Of a stretch of DNA of 64,000 nucleotides, positions 35,132-47,100 are shown one piece after another. The position numbers were made by a program, and so were the translations under genes. Position 1 is the first letter of the stretch; each line of letters starts with the position of its first letter. Below the pieces are notes generated by a model. The model did no database searches, was not told the DNA's origin, and saw only the letters and a program-made list of their open reading frames with translations. The stretch comes from Himantopus leucocephalus. Taxonomy: Eukaryota; Chordata; Aves; Charadriiformes; Recurvirostridae. The DNA is taken from NCBI GenBank assembly GCA_003993805.1, contig RSEF01000001.1:93311400-93375399 (forward strand), given 5' to 3'.

Positions 35132-38100
35132 CTGGAAAGAAGAAATGAAGATGACGTTTCCATGAAAGTGAGAAATCATACTGACCCGATCCATGTGCAA
35201 CTGTGATTAACACATTATGAATCAGAAAACATTAGATAGATTTTGTGCTAGTCTTGCAGTTGTCAAAGCACCCAGTTGCAGGGGTTCACAGAAAGAGCCC
35301 AAGGCACTCCTCTTGCCACGTCTGTCAGAACACATAATTGCTGTGTGACCATGCAAGATGTGGATCAGGTGGCAGAACATGCACTCCAGGGTCAATTCCC
35401 TGGATACTGCTGCTAATCTGCCAGGATGCAGTTCCCAAAGGTTGTGCCAACCATGGGGGAACCTGAGCCACAGTTCTGATAACACAAGTTCCACAAGTGA
35501 GTAATATCTGATGCAATTGCAGTTCCTTGAGGCCAGATCGAGAAAAGTGGTCAGGCACTTAATTTTCTAGTTAGTTGCTTAAACTCCTCTTGAGTTCAGT
35601 GGGACTGTCACTCCTACTTAAGTATTTAAATTCCAGTAAGGAAGAGTTTTTTGACTTGCTGCCTACTATGGCAATATAAAGCTGAAATATGAGATAACCC
35701 AGATCAGGGAAGTCAGGAACACTGCTACCTTTTAGTTATTGAGTGTAACCATTGTGTTCAAACTGTGGAAAGAGAGTGGAACCACACTTCTTTCTGTATG
35801 TAGTTTGTAAGAAAGCGACTCTTGATGTATCACTTTTTAATCTGCTTTATGTTGAAATGAAGCAAGAAATTAAAAGACAGGGGTGCAGAAACTGCCTATG
35901 CTCTGCAAACCCTTTGCAGTCTAGTAATCAAAAGCAGCAGAATTGCTGGCTTTCTCTCCACTTCTCTCTCCTGAGAAACAAAGGCAGCAAATGCAGAAAA
36001 GTGAAGAGAAGCTTGCACAGAGAGAGCAAGGGAAAAATCCACTAGCCACACCTTGTAAACACTGAGATCAATACTTCGATTCCACAGGTTTTGCTCAGGC
36101 CTGCTGAGGTCACCTACCTGTTTCATAGTAATCGTACATATGTACTGGCACTGGTTTGATGTCTGAGACAGGCAGGCTTTGCTCCACACTGAAGGAGAAG
36201 GTGATTTCCTTCTGGGACACCTGGAATTGACAAGACAAGAAAATGCATCAGACTTTTTCTTCTCATATCTACTCCTGAGGCTAAGGTTGAACAGATGCAT
36301 TTCTGGGTTGACTGGGTGACAAAGTGCCATTCTACAGTTCTCCCCAGATTGTAAGCTTGATGTCAAATCAGATAATTGTTTAAAAGCTGTTACTAAATCT
36401 GTTTTGTTGCTAAAATTGTGTGCTCTTATTTTTCTTCATCTTCTTATTTCCATTGCCAATTACCCCAGCCATTCCTGGGTTACTGCAACTTTCAGCACAT
36501 AAGCATTCATCCTGTCATTGAAAGTTGCTGTTAGTTTCTTTCCTCGCCCTTTCCCAGCTAAAATCACCTTCAGCACCCCTATGAATCTTCTCCCCACTTT
36601 TATCTCTTTAATCACTTTGAACTCAAGATTTCCATCCTTCCTTGTGGTTCTCTTTCTCATTCCACACTCTGGCAGCCAAATGTCCCAAACTTTCCTCCTT
36701 GCTCATCTTCCTCAGCTTCTCAAGCTTTCTCTTGCATGCCCGGAACTGTGCTCCTGCTCTCTTCTCCCTTTGTCCTTGTTTTTATCTTGCTGATCTCTTT
36801 AAAGGAATGGAGCCATGGACAGGGGCTCTGGAGAACTTTCTGCATCACTGGTGCCCTGCTGGGTAAACTTTTCACATTCTCTGTGAATTCAGATTACTGA
36901 CTCCAATCTTCCATATTAGAACCTTGGAGACCATCTAATAAAAACTCCTGTTTGAGAAGTAGTTATCATTACTATTTCTTTTTGTTTCCTCTCCCATTCC
37001 CTTCTTGGTATTTTAAGATCCCTTGTGTTTTATTTTTCATTTGTCTCCTCTCTCATTCCCTTTATTAATGTTATTGATATGGGAGGACTATTCTTTTCAT
37101 AAAGAAATCTCTCTAAAAGGGAGGGGATAATACTGACTCCCTGTAAAACATTCTCAGATCAACTGATGAGAACCATCCCTTGGAGGCTGAGGAATATTAC
37201 GTAGACCAGGAAATTTTGCAATGTAGAATGCAACTTAGCTATGTTTATGAAATACTATTTAATCATACAACATTCTTCACAAAAAGTAATAACAAATGCA
37301 TATCCCTTCACTGTAGATTACAACCACTGTGTATATATATTTGATGTTGGATTGAATGAAGTCCCTTTGCATCTTTAAGACATGTGTATTGCTAATCTGC
37401 TGTTAATGAGATTTTTCTTTTATCTGGGAGCCTGTTTGAAACTTCCAATTTAATAAAACCAGTAAGAAACCTCCCAAACTTACCTTCTGAAGGTAGAAAA
37501 GGATGTGGTTGTTCTTGATGTCTACACGATCCACAACAGAATTCTGGTACTGGAGCTTTAAATCAGGCAAATGATGGTAATATTAACATAGGAGACTTGC
37601 CAACGAGACTTACATATTCGATAGCAAAATAATGTTTTAAGTAGCTGCCACGCTCCTCTTGTGCCACCCCGCCATCTCGTGGCCAAAATAAGAAATACAA
37701 GTTGAGTATTTTCATAAGTGCAAACCAAACGCAAGTCAGCTTTGGTGAATGTGTTTTTTATCATTAAGAGTGCTCTTGCTCTCATTTCAATCAGAATTAA
37801 CAATTACACGACCATTTCTGCAGCTCAAGCTGACTCACTTACTAGTCTATTCTATATTTTTAAAAAACGAAAAAAAGTTAGAACAGCATAAGAGCAAAAT
37901 CATTTTACTATAAAAAATACACAATATTCCAAATGTTAAAAAACAGCTATTTTTTCTCAAGAGGAGTAGGGTGGCAAACAGTGTAACATCTCAATGGAAA
38001 AATCTTCCAAAGAAAAGTTATTAATTTCATACCGTTCTAGCCAAAAAAGAAATTCAGGCCTTAATGCCGAATGATTATAAATGCACCAAGCTATGAGCAG

Positions 38101-41100
38101 ACTCTACAATGAATTGTATTCTTCTTTTCATCTACTTAAAGATTAGCTTGAAGCTAATGCATCTGTTGCAGAACCTAAATTGCACTAGGAACTGAAATTA
38201 GGTGCTTATCAGTGCTCTCCCCAGCATTGTCATCATCATGACCAAATTTCTGGATAGTAAAAGAAGAGCAATACCCAGTTTTTCTTTGTTAAACTGTGCT
38301 GTTGAGGAAGGAATAATCATGTCAAAGGGGTAATATTGCAAAATGCCCCTTTGATAATTTAACTATGGCAGAAGTATTTCTCACATAGATTCTGTTAGGT
38401 TGTGTGATTAAAGACCCGTACACATAAACACTAAGGTGCACAGGGAAGCCCCAGTAACCTGAGCAGAGCCACCAGAGCACCCTGACCCGGTTCCCTCCAG
38501 GGCTGCCACAGGGCAGTGACCAGCTCCATTGTCGGGGAGTGAGACCCACCAGGTGAGTCAACAGCAGAGTATCCCTGGATCACCTTACAGACTTAAGGGG
38601 AATTCTGTCTACAGGGGCACAGGGGTGAGTATGGGATGCTGGGTCTCAAGAAAGAGTTATTACAGGATGTTTAGGGGAAGAACCAGAAGTAACAAAGGGA
38701 GGGATAAAGTCCGATTGGGAGGAAAAAGGGTGGGAAAATGAGATAAAAGGGGCCGGTTGCACTTAAACAGGTTGGTGGTCAGCACACTTGTCTGGCCATG
38801 CCCTGCACCTGGTCACCACAGTCTCTCCTGCCTTCTTATTAAACTCTGTTCCTGACTGTTTTCCTGAGTGAGGGGCTCTCTACTCTGTGTGACACTGAAG
38901 AGGGGACCACAGGTCACAGGAACTGTGTCTAGGGTGCTAGCATCTTAAGACACCAGACTTCAGGCTTGTTGTGTGTGGGTGTGTATGTCAGTGTGTGGTC
39001 ACTAGTGAATACAAAGCTGGACTAGCTGGCGAGTGAGTTAAGTGGCTTGGCAGCTAGCTACTGAAGCAGGCATAAGTCTGGGCCAAGCAGCGAAGATACC
39101 AGAGGTATCTGAGCTGGCTACTGGAGGGACCAGGAGGTCTGAGCCTGCCACTGGAGAGACCATAATGTCTTGGGATCAGATACTGGTCAGGCTATTGGGC
39201 TGGACCAGCTAGCAGAGACTCATGTGTGTATGTGTGTCTGTGTGAGGAAACTAGGAGACCAGGGGGTCCAAGTCCAGCTGCTGCAGAGACTGCATGTCTA
39301 AGGCTGGTTACTGGAGGTACCCATCATGTATATGTGTGGGTGCTGGAGGGTTCAGTTCCAGCCACTGGAGTGGGGCTGCGGCCTCAAGGGTGCATATGTT
39401 CAGGTGCAACTGAGCAGAAAAATGATCCAGGGGCAGCTACTGGGCAGACTGAATGTCTGAAGTCAGTGTCCTGGTTTCAGCTGGGAAAGAGTTTATTTTC
39501 TTTCTAGTGATTGCTGTGAAAGGAATGCCAATAATGCACATTGTTTTAGTTGTTGCTAAGCAATGTTTATGCTTTTCAAGGACTCTCTTCATCTTCCTAT
39601 AGAAGCTGAGAAGGAGCATAAACAGAACAATGGAATGGCCAATGGAATATTCTGCACCATAGTTGTCATGCTCAGTATATAAATGGGGGTTGGCCAGGGG
39701 AGGGGGTCAATCCACGATCACTGCTCGTGAAGCTGCCAATTCACTGAGCAGTCAGAGTGACTTGTGTCATTTTTATTATTTTTATTATTATTATTATTTT
39801 CCTTTTCTGATATTGTTCTATTAAACTGTCTTTATCTCAACCCACAAGTTTTTTTCCTTTCCCCTCCTTTTCTCCCTACCCTTTGGGGGGGGGAGGGGGG
39901 AGGTGGGATGAGCAAGTGGCTGTGTGGTCCTAGCTGCTATTTATTCATCTTTTCCACACATGAGCGTTCAGTCTGATGAGCCAGAAGGCGGAACAGGATA
40001 AGCCATTTGTGCTATCTGCATTTGTGTAACTGCTGTCTTTTCTGTCTCTGTTGATCTGTGTGGCCAGCCATGTATATGTGTATATATGTATATATATGTA
40101 CAGTGTGCATGTCCGCTTATTAGGAATACACACTCAGGCTGGATATAAAGCTGCAGCCATCTCACCTCTATTGGGCTACTGTATTTGTCAACTCCTAACA
40201 GATTTGTCTTCAGCAGATGAACAAGTTGGAGACAGAGAGTATGCGACAGAAGGTTTGGCCCAGGGACTTAGCAGAATTCCCATGGGGCTCCAATTTGCTA
40301 ATCAGAGGCTATTTTTATCAACTTCCTATATTTTCAGGGTTTACCATTTACTTTGCTCCCATTCTTTACCTTTTTCAGGGAAGATCTTACAGGAACAAAA
40401 CCTGAGAGCATCTTCACATCAATAATAGCCATGTTGGAGACTTTGCGGCTTCCTGTGTAACTAATGAGAAAAGTTCTGTTAGTCTGGTTGGAGACTAATG
40501 GAGCAAATGGAGAGGAGACCAGGGAATGACATTTTCAGCTCCCAATGATCCTGTTTGTCTTCCTGCAGCTGCACAGTAGCAGTTAACTGCCTGTACTTAA
40601 GTCCTTCCTTGGATGCTTTACCAAGGGGATAGGTCAATAAGAGGAAGTTACCTGGCAGAGAGGACAAGGTCAAACTTCGGTGGGAAGTTGCTCGTGCAAG
40701 ATACATTGGCTGGCCGTACGGAGAGAGAAAATCCTGCAACTTTTTTTGGCAAATGGACGTTATATCTCAGGGTGGTCTAAAAAAGATGGGAAGCGTGAGA
40801 TGGTCACAGACTTACAGGCTTTTGTGGCTTTGGCATGAGGTATGGAAGGGAATGAGTAATGGAGGACCCCCTGCTTAGTTCTCAGAGGGGTGGTCCTGAG
40901 TTTTCAGCTTGCTTACCTGCAGATAGACACAGCCAGTGCCGTTCACTTCCACATTGTAATTCCCTGGAATAGTGGGTAAGGAAGCCTGCTGCAGTAAGAA
41001 GCGGTTCTTGTCATTCAGCTGGAAAGTCTTACTGGGGGACTCCATGAAGTTGACTTTGACTGTGTTAAGACCTTTTTTAGAGAACGTGAGGTATCCATAC

Positions 41101-44100
41101 TGGGCTAAAGCTTGGAGAGCAACAACAGTGTCCTGAAAAGAATAACATGATCCCTAATTAGATAGATACCCAGCTGTAAAATGGTGCATGAGATTAGCAC
41201 AGCTCCAGTTTCCCTGACACTTTGTCGGTGCTCATAAATGGAGGGGCACTTTGCAAAGAGCTAAGGAGACAAGATACAAGTTCTGACGCAATATATTTGA
41301 ATTATCGCAGAAAACCTGGGATAATGCTGTGTCAACAGTGACTGCTAACTTGAAACTCAGGCAAGTTTCCATTTCCTAAAACTAAAATATGTATGAAGCT
41401 GTCTATGAAAAGGATAATGTGCCCTGACAAAGAGACTTATGCGCACACCATTTATCAAATATTTTTCAAACGAATATCAATTTTTCAAAAGATACATCCT
41501 ACTATTGAGATCCAGCTTGCAGGCTGTACTGCTCCCAGAAGCTTTCTTTTTACTACACCTGGTTGTTACCTGACTTGAGGAGAAACCGCCATATGGGTTC
41601 TGTTGTTTGACAAGCCAGTGCACAATGCGAAAAATGTAAGATAAGTCTTCTGGAGTGTGTTTGGCTTTGTTGAGCAAAGCCAGGAGCACATAGCTGGTCA
41701 TTTCAATCTCAGCAGAAGGGGCACGGGAATAGAAGACAGGGAAATGTTCTGCTCGTGGCTTATTTTCTCTCTGCCAATGAATTGAACCACCTGAAAACAC
41801 AAAAGTGGGGGATAAAAACCATGGAAGCACTATCATGTGGGAGACAGGCATACAATTCCCTCTCTGCCTTTACTCAAAAGTTTTTTCAGCCATCAGTGTC
41901 CTGAACCAGATAAGTTTTAGTTCCAGGATAGAAAAGAAAACAGGAAGAGATGGAAAGGGAATTAATAAAAGGTGGCTGTATAAGTCAAAGAGGGGTTGAA
42001 GTGAAGGCAGTGCAGCAGAAAGATGCTAAGGCAGTCACGGGCTGGAGCACATGAAGGGAACTGGGTTTGTTCAGTGTGTAAAAGAGGAGGCTAATGGGGA
42101 AACTAGGTACAATCTTCCACTACCTTGGACTGAGATTTCCATGGGTCTCTCCCCACCTACGTAATTTCATAATTCTAAGAAAATCAGACCACAGCTCAAT
42201 CTTTTGTGAAGCCAAAAGAGACACAGAAGTTCATAGAGATAAATTCAGCAGCTTAGCAGGCATGAAATGGGAAGGGAGCAACATGAATGAGAAAACTACA
42301 TATCAGAATAGCTTACATCAAACCACAGGCCATTCCATCAACTGTATTGCCTGTACCATGGCCATACTGCACTTACCATCTCTGGTAGCTGTCTTGTCCA
42401 GCTTCTCAAGGAAGAACTGGCATCTTTTCTCTTCGTCAGCTAAGCCATAAGCATAGGCAAAGAGGGCCTGGTTATACAGGTTGTGGACCCCATTGCCAAA
42501 TGCATTCTCCAAACAGTTCATGCCACTCTGAACGACAGGATGCTAGCAATGCAAAACATAGTAGGGTTGTCAGGTACTTGGATTTGTTTCTGAGCTTCTT
42601 GTTAAATACTTCTATCACTGCTTAAACTGCCATCACTGACCCTGCATGCTAGAAATAAACATGATCCATGGTGTGTTTAAGGGCCTACAGTGTGTATTCT
42701 GTAAAAAATGCCCTTGCAGTGGTGCTCTGTTCTTTCTGCATTTATTTAGATGCAGCATGGCTGGACTAACAGCACTGGTTCTTTTCCTGATTTGCAAGAT
42801 GACCTTGTGCAGGTGAATCTTTTGTCCCTTGGTTGCTTTAGCTCTAGAATGTGGATCATCTTTACAGAACTATGTAAAGTGTATTGAGACCTCATGATGA
42901 AGCAGGCTTTCTCAGATGGATTTTAATACTCATTTGCTAGCTGTAGCTATCAAGATAACTCTTCAGCCCTTTTAGCCTTACAGACTATCTCTGTGAGCTC
43001 TACTTTAGCTCAGACATCACCAGCACACTGCTAACCATGTCCTGTGTATGCGGTTTCACTCACAGATGTGGCACAAGTTCTTGGAGCTTCTTATGAAGAT
43101 ATTGGGAACTAACACATATTGCTGAAGAACTATTTGATTCTGCAAAATGTTTTTATCCTGCTGGTCTCAGGTACTTAAATGATGCCCCAGACCACAGTGT
43201 CTGAAGGACCGGCAAAATTCAACATGCCTAGAACATATTTGCCAGATTGGAAACAATTCACATCTTCCCCATTTTAAAAAAGAACAAAGTCAGCAAAAAA
43301 ACCAGGGTTTCAAGGGTATGCGGGAAGTATATTACAGTGAACAGAACTCAGCTCTTGTTCCCCTGTGCCTAGTATTCCAACCAGCAGCTCATCGTTTCCT
43401 TCCATTATTAAGAATGACATAGGGAAACAGAAACACAGCTTGGATCTAAATGCACAGAAAGAGTTTGTAGGACTGAATATTTGGATAGCTTGGACTTTAG
43501 ACTGGGCAAATTCAGAGAAGATTTCAAACTGGACTCTGAGTGGGCAAATTCTGTGTGGATTTTGCACTTACATAGATAACTGTTTTTTAACACAACTGGA
43601 TTCCTCAGCGATTTTTCAAATTAATCCATAGGAACTGGATACATAATTGATTTGTAACACTCATCAAATACTTGTGCCAACTTCAGGGTCTGGAAACAGA
43701 TTTCCTCAGCTGACCCTACTGTCTTACAATCAGTATTTACCGCATTGTTAAAGAATATGGATGTGAGGGCTATGAGTTGTGCAGTTTGACAAATGGCTGA
43801 CCAGGCTATTAGAGCATAACAGCATCAAATACCTACCATAGTAGAGTGTCCAGCCTCCAGCAATGCTGCCACAATGTAGGCTGTGAGTGAGTATTCACCT
43901 TCTTCTCCACCCTGAAGGAAAAACAAGCAAAGAACAGGTCAGTACAGATGTCCTAGAAAGAAACAAAATATGAATTAATTTGTACTTCAGATACCAGTTA
44001 GATTTGAGATCAGAAGTAATTTCTGTCTTCCTGTATGCACAGGAACATGAAAGATCAAGTTCATTCTGGATAAAACCAAAATTATTTCATGCATTTTCTT

Positions 44101-47100
44101 GGCTTTTGCACATATGGAATAAAGCACATTATAGCCTGTGGCTTCTACTTGTTTCTACCTCATCATCAATAGCAAACATAAGAATCATGCTCTGCTTGTA
44201 TATGAGAGACATGAGAGAACAGTACTAGGAAGAGTAAGAGTGTGGTGGTAAGCTTGTGTCTGGCCAAAATGATCCAAATCAATCCCAATGGCTGGACTAG
44301 AAATTTGGAACTATACTTGTCTCAGTTACCTTCAAAGCATTGTTGAAATGTGACCCAACATTTTCAAAGCAGCCATCTGACTTCTGCTTGCTTGCTAGCC
44401 AGATCAAAGTTTGAGACTGGACATTGTCATCAATGTAGATGTAGCGTCTGGCTTGTGCAAATGACTTGTACACAAAGGCAGTGAGCCTGCAGATAAACAA
44501 GAGACAGAAAGCAGGTAAGGTATGAACAAGACCAAGAAGGTTTACTAGCAACTGAATATGCATAGAAAATGACATAAAATTAAGTCCATAAAATCTGAGG
44601 TAAAACAAACAAGTGTTTTGTAAGTTTTAAATAAACAAGGTAGTTAAAATCCCGATGTTAAAAACTTACTAGAGGTTTCTCCGTTACTGTGTGAAACCAT
44701 TCTTTCGGAGCAGGGGTAAAGTATAGACACAGCTTGACGACTGATGATAGTAATTTCCAGTCTTAATTAATAGAATTAAGAAATAAACTAGGTGGGAGGG
44801 GACCTGTGGAAGTCCCCAGTCCAACTACCTGCTTAAACTAGGGCCAACTTCAAAGCTTTGTCAGTGGTAGAGATATCCACATCCTCTCTAGGTATTTGTC
44901 TCAGTGCTGCAGCCCTCTCCTGGGGAAGATTTTTTTGCCTTCTACCCAGTTGGAGTTTTCCCTGTTGCGACTTGAGTAAGGACAAACTCTTGTCCTTACT
45001 CTGTGCACCCCTGAAAAGAGTCTAACTCCATCTTTTCTACAGTCCCCATCTAGGCAGTGGAAAGCTTTACCTAGGTTCCCCATTAGCTTCCTCTTCTACA
45101 GGCTGAGCAAATCCAGTCCCTTCAGCCTCCCCTTGAATATTATGTACCCCAGCCCTCAATCTTATCATCCTTTTGTTGCAGTCTCTCCACTTTATTAATC
45201 TTTCCTTTACTAGGGGATCCAAATTAATTGAGCTATATAACTGAACTATGCCCTATGAGGTGAGTCTATTAAAAATAAGAATCACTTGATGCTTTTGTTG
45301 TTCTTCAAAGGCTAAAGATCTTGTTCTAGGGAAATAGAAAGTGTCATCACTTACCATACACTCCCTTCTCTATCTCGTGTCCCAAAGGAGCTGTAGGATC
45401 CATCCCGGTGTTTGTATGACAACTGTTTTTGGTACCCTGAAAACACAATAAAGATGACATATTTTCTAATCACAGTAAAGGACTAGTACTGCTGTTTATT
45501 CAACTAAAGCAGTAAGATTTTTTTGATTTAACATTAAGTAATGTATGTCTGGTGAATAATGTCAGCGAGTATGAATTCTAGCTTCTTTACTCCTGAAGTA
45601 TGGCATGCTTCTTTGGGGTGCTGCCATTGCCTACTCCTATGCAATAAACATGGTGCTCGAATTCAGAGATCAGTGTTCACCATGTAGAGCTTTAGAGTTC
45701 AATGCACAAAATCACCATATTAGGTGGAAGAAGCCGAAAGCCTCTCACCTGTGGATAAATATCCAGTACCCTTGAGTCTAATCTCTTCAGTCAGCTGCCC
45801 AGTCTTATTCAGATAATCCAGGGCATAGATGTTGGGTGTGAACAAGGCCATGTTCTGTTCTCCACAGCCATAAGGCATATGGAGGAGGTTCTCCATGTTC
45901 CTCAGGGCTGTACCCAAAATGTCTCCTGAAGAATGAAAAATATAAGAAGTTAGTTCAGTTCAAACATGTTTTTATTACACAGCATTATACATTGCTTTAT
46001 ATTACCTTATTATGAATGCAAGGGCAATGACCAATATAGAGTAATCACAGTAATCAAAGACACGGCTTACAAGAGAGGTTGAAATGCCCCATTTTTATTT
46101 TTTATTTTGATGCTGGACACCTGGGAGAAACTGAGAATTTGAGAAAAAACTGAGCACCAATACTGGCTGGCACGGGTTCTGAGGAACAGCTATGAACCCT
46201 TAGAAGAGTTAGACTTCTCTGCCCTTTACAACCTGCTTCCTGTTTTGTGTGTACAGGTGAGAATGATGTGTGGGGTATGATGCTGATGGGCTACAGAGGC
46301 TGTATTGCACAGTATCAGCACACATCACACTGACCCAGGCATGCAGAACAACTGTGTTTAGGAAGCAATCTGAGTTCAGAACCTCAAAAATTTTTCGCTG
46401 AAGAGAACTGTCAGTTTTAATAATGACTTTGAGATTAGTGGAGTTGATTTGGACCTGGAAGTCTTATTCTATGGGAACTTTTCAACTAACAAATGTTTTC
46501 CATCATGCGAAAGCATAAATTTGAAATTATGCAGTCAGCAAAGTTCTGAAGTCTTCTTTCCGAAATCAAATTTTTTTTTTCAAAGAAGTCTGCCTTATCT
46601 TACTTTTCAGCTGAATTAACTGTTTTACTATAGAGAACAGGATATGCTAATGAAGTGTCATCTGAAATGCAATGTAAGTTGAAATATTTTGATTATTCTG
46701 TCCTCTTTTGATATGAGAGGATTCCAAGCAACTTTTGTCTTTCACTGCCATTTTACAAAGAAGGAAACTTTTCCTCTAAAATCAAGATTAAGTATTTTCT
46801 CAAGTTTACATTAGTTTTGCACATGTATACATGATGACACTTGGTGCAGCACAAGAGAAACGCCATTTACTTTTGGTTTTAGTCTAAGTACTAAACTTAC
46901 CAATGACAGAAAAATAAGCTCTGGCTGATCCCTGCACTAGGTTTCTTGGCAGGCTGAGAGACACTGGTTCAGAAGTTGTTATGCCTGATGAGAAAATGTA
47001 ACAAGAAGAATTGTTAAAATCATCTTTTTCCCAGAAGTCTTCACTCACATTACTACAGTGACTGTTATGATCTGCAGCCTTGGTAGAGAAAATGCTATGA

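Larger units (their letters stand above)
37556..40369 (-). other. Intron 32 of the ovostatin-like gene
   Basis: 2.8 kb, the longest intron here. It hosts the two LTR-type repeats, the tandem array and the TA/TG microsatellite listed separately. The part from 37.6 to 38.5 kb is AT-rich with nothing recognised. Confidence 0.8.

Noticed and set aside
35896..36366. 156-codon open frame on the minus strand
   Set aside because: It overlaps exon 34 in a different frame; the frame that gives YDYYET and fits the splice sites is the real one.
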